Positions 4,177 through 5,717 of a DNA stretch of 5,717 nucleotides are shown here, piece after piece. Source of the stretch: Candidatus Iainarchaeum sp. (GTDB lineage: Archaea > Iainarchaeota > Iainarchaeia > Iainarchaeales > GCA-2688035); the NCBI GenBank assembly GCA_017608725.1, contig JAFCFG010000074.1:1-5717 (forward strand), read 5' to 3'. The translations under genes and the position numbers were made by a program. Every line of letters starts with the position of its first letter. Within the stretch, counting starts at the first letter, position 1. The notes beneath the pieces were generated by a model. That model was not told the origin of the DNA. It saw only the letters and a program-made list of their open reading frames with translations, and made no database searches.

Positions 4177-5717
4177 TTAATCTCTGAGAATAAAGAAGAG
4201 TATAATAACAACAAGTATAATCAAACCAATTACTGCCAGGTTTTCACTCAAAACAGCAAAGCCAGCAGCCATTGCCCCCCTGATGCTTTCAATAGTTTTC
4301 CCAAGGGGGTTGCTTGGTTCAGGCTTCCCTTGGGCTGCATCAGGCTTTGTTGGCTCTTGAATTAAGCTAATTGCTGTCCTTTCCTCTGCATTGCACCCTA
4401 AGGCTTCAATTTCGTAAACAAGCATGCTTTGCCCCAATTTGCTTGAAACCTGAACACTCTCGCTTATTGCAGTATTCTTTGGAACACTGATAATGCTTGG
4501 GTTAACTGTTAGGCCAGGCCCGCCCAATCTAATTGTTGCCCTGGCATTTGACCTGTTGTCAATTGCAATTGGAACAGAACCAGTTCCGTTGATTTCCGCT
4601 GTATTTGGAACAATGAGCTCAAAAGCCCTGCAACCTGATGTTGCAGGGCTTGCCGTTTCAGGGAATTCTTCCTCTGGCTTTTCAATTTCAATCCGGAATG
4701 CATTCAACGCGTCACCGCTCAAATAGCAGCTTTCCTGGTTTTGGAAATGGCCTTTTGCCTCCACATAACCAGTACCCCTGCCTTCTTCTGCATAGCCATA
4801 TGCCCTTACTTTTACATTAATGAAACCGCTTCCAAAAGCGGGAACAGTTTTTGCATAACCGTTTTCCCCTGCTTTCAGATTGCTGCTTAAATCAAAAACA
4901 CTAATGTAATCAATCAAAAAGTCCTCGTCAGTGTAATTCTGCAAGTGGAATGTGGTGTAGGCTGTTTCCCCTGCATTAACCCTTACAGTGTGCTTTTCCA
5001 GGGCAATGCCAGGGCACTCAGGGCTTGGCCCTTCCCCTGAATCTGTTCCAGTGTTTTCAACGCTAACAACAAACACCTCCCTGCCAATCTCCCCATAAGA
5101 ACAGTAGGTGTTATCCCCAAACCTGCCTCTTGCCTTCAGAGTAACTGTTCCCTGCCTGTCTCTGCTTACCCTGTTTGATTCAATTCTAACCCTGAATGTT
5201 CTGCTGTCGTTTTCTCGTATTTCGCTTGGTTTTGAATAAATGCTTGCATCAAAATAGCTGCTGTCCTCGTCTACGTCAATATTGTACAATTCAAAGCCCT
5301 CATTGCCTGTGTTTTCAATTGTAAAACTGACTGTTTTGCTTGAATCCTCGTTAATATAAACATCCCTTGTATGCAAGTGAATATCATCACACAATGGCCC
5401 TGTGTCCTTGTTTGTGGTAACCGTTACATCAAAATAGGTCTTGCCAAAATCAGTGAAAGAGCAGTACTCGTTCCCCACATAGCCCCTGATTTTAACGTAT
5501 GCCTCTGCTGTTACTGTTTCATCAACTCCGTCTGCAACAAGCTTTATTGTGAGCTCTCCGCTTTCGTGTGAGTCAATCTCGTCAGGGTAATCTACTGCAA
5601 TAACGCTGAAGTCATCGCTGTATGTTCCGGCTTCAACTTCATAAACATCAAATAGCCTGTAGCCGTCGTTTTTAATTTGGAAATAAAAATAATTTGTGCT
5701 ATTGCCCTCCACTTCCA
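4177..5717 (-). CDS. Membrane-anchored surface protein with tandem cysteine-bracketed beta-sandwich-like domains, C-terminal part
   Basis: The N-terminus lies beyond the window and the frame is open to the edge. The first in-frame GTG at 5712 is probably internal; residues here are numbered from it. The visible 511 residues form about four units of beta-rich, Ig-like appearance, alternating hydrophobic strands with polar turns (for example KTVSFTIENTGNEGFELYNI at 126-145). The cysteines are regular: 84, 108 and 204, 233 and 329, 361 and 440. Pairs 108-204 and 233-329 are each exactly 96 apart, which suggests one disulfide per domain. At least five N-x-S/T sites are visible (N4, N168, N259, N375, N386). 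A Pro/Glu-rich linker (about 454-470) leads to one hydrophobic helix at 491-509, ending ILRD, so the domains should face outside. No catalytic motif is seen. The role could be cell-surface or S-layer-associated, adhesion or cell-cell contact. The exact family is not recognised. Confidence 0.85.
   Translation of the reverse strand, partial: EVEGNSTNYFYFQIKNDGYRLFDVYEVEAGTYSDDFSVIAVDYPDEIDSHESGELTIKLVADGVDETVTAEAYVKIRGYVGNEYCSFTDFGKTYFDVTVTTNKDTGPLCDDIHLHTRDVYINEDSSKTVSFTIENTGNEGFELYNIDVDEDSSYFDASIYSKPSEIRENDSRTFRVRIESNRVSRDRQGTVTLKARGRFGDNTYCSYGEIGREVFVVSVENTGTDSGEGPSPECPGIALEKHTVRVNAGETAYTTFHLQNYTDEDFLIDYISVFDLSSNLKAGENGYAKTVPAFGSGFINVKVRAYGYAEEGRGTGYVEAKGHFQNQESCYLSGDALNAFRIEIEKPEEEFPETASPATSGCRAFELIVPNTAEINGTGSVPIAIDNRSNARATIRLGGPGLTVNPSIISVPKNTAISESVQVSSKLGQSMLVYEIEALGCNAEERTAISLIQEPTKPDAAQGKPEPSNPLGKTIESIRGAMAAGFAVLSENLAVIGLIILVVIILFFILRD

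Noticed and set aside
4128..4214. N-terminal extension of the basic protein to 4214
   Set aside because: It would overlap the end of the surface-protein gene and skip the strong AGAGGTGA site placed correctly for ATG 4127.
4509..4703. Minus-strand 64-codon frame inside the surface-protein gene
   Set aside because: It is an out-of-frame shadow of a well-supported longer gene on the same strand, with Gln/Leu-rich nonsense composition.
1..5717. CRISPR array, insertion sequence or defence system
   Set aside because: No spaced short repeats, terminal inverted repeats, transposase or nuclease motifs are visible. The only direct repeats are the 71-bp duplication and the codon-phase 18-bp units.

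Overview
The window looks archaeal. On the minus strand it carries five ribosomal protein genes in the order uL3, uL4, uL23, uL2, uS19, which is the start of the S10/spc-type cluster. All five have archaeal/eukaryotic-type rather than bacterial sequence signatures: the uL3 N-terminus with its PRKRA motif, the uL4 VPQAVGG-KAHPP block, the short uL23, the uL2 APPGRKVG tail and the uS19 N-terminal extension. GGTG/GGTGA Shine-Dalgarno motifs and a uridine-rich terminator agree with this. The KE-rich extensions and compact packing would fit a DPANN-type lineage, but that placement is inference and not shown by the sequence.

Layout, read in the direction of transcription (high to low coordinates). 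At 5717-4177 is the C-terminal part of a large surface protein made of tandem cysteine-bracketed beta-rich domains with a C-terminal membrane anchor. At 4127-3924 is a 67-residue Lys/Arg/Ala-rich protein with histone-H1-like hexapeptide repeats, followed directly by a hairpin plus T-tract terminator. The interval from 3923 to 3573 holds a possible promoter and a candidate 72-residue gene. That gene is readable only if one frame change occurs at a perfect A AAA AAG slippery heptamer, and its stop lies 6 nt before uL3. From 3572 to the left edge come uL3, a 203-nt spacer with a perfect 71-bp tandem duplication, uL4, uL23, uL2 and the first part of uS19.

The uL4-uL23-uL2-uS19 genes are tightly coupled: a 4-nt overlap, a 1-nt gap and a 16-nt gap. 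They form a translationally linked ribosome assembly unit for the large-subunit core and the small-subunit head. uL3 is set apart from this unit by the repeat-bearing spacer. The coding strand is strongly purine-rich throughout the ribosomal genes, which leaves many long but meaningless open frames on the plus strand.

The least explained items are the frame-changed small ORF, the 71-bp duplication inside an essential operon, the H1-like basic protein and the regular 96-residue Cys-Cys spacing of the surface protein.
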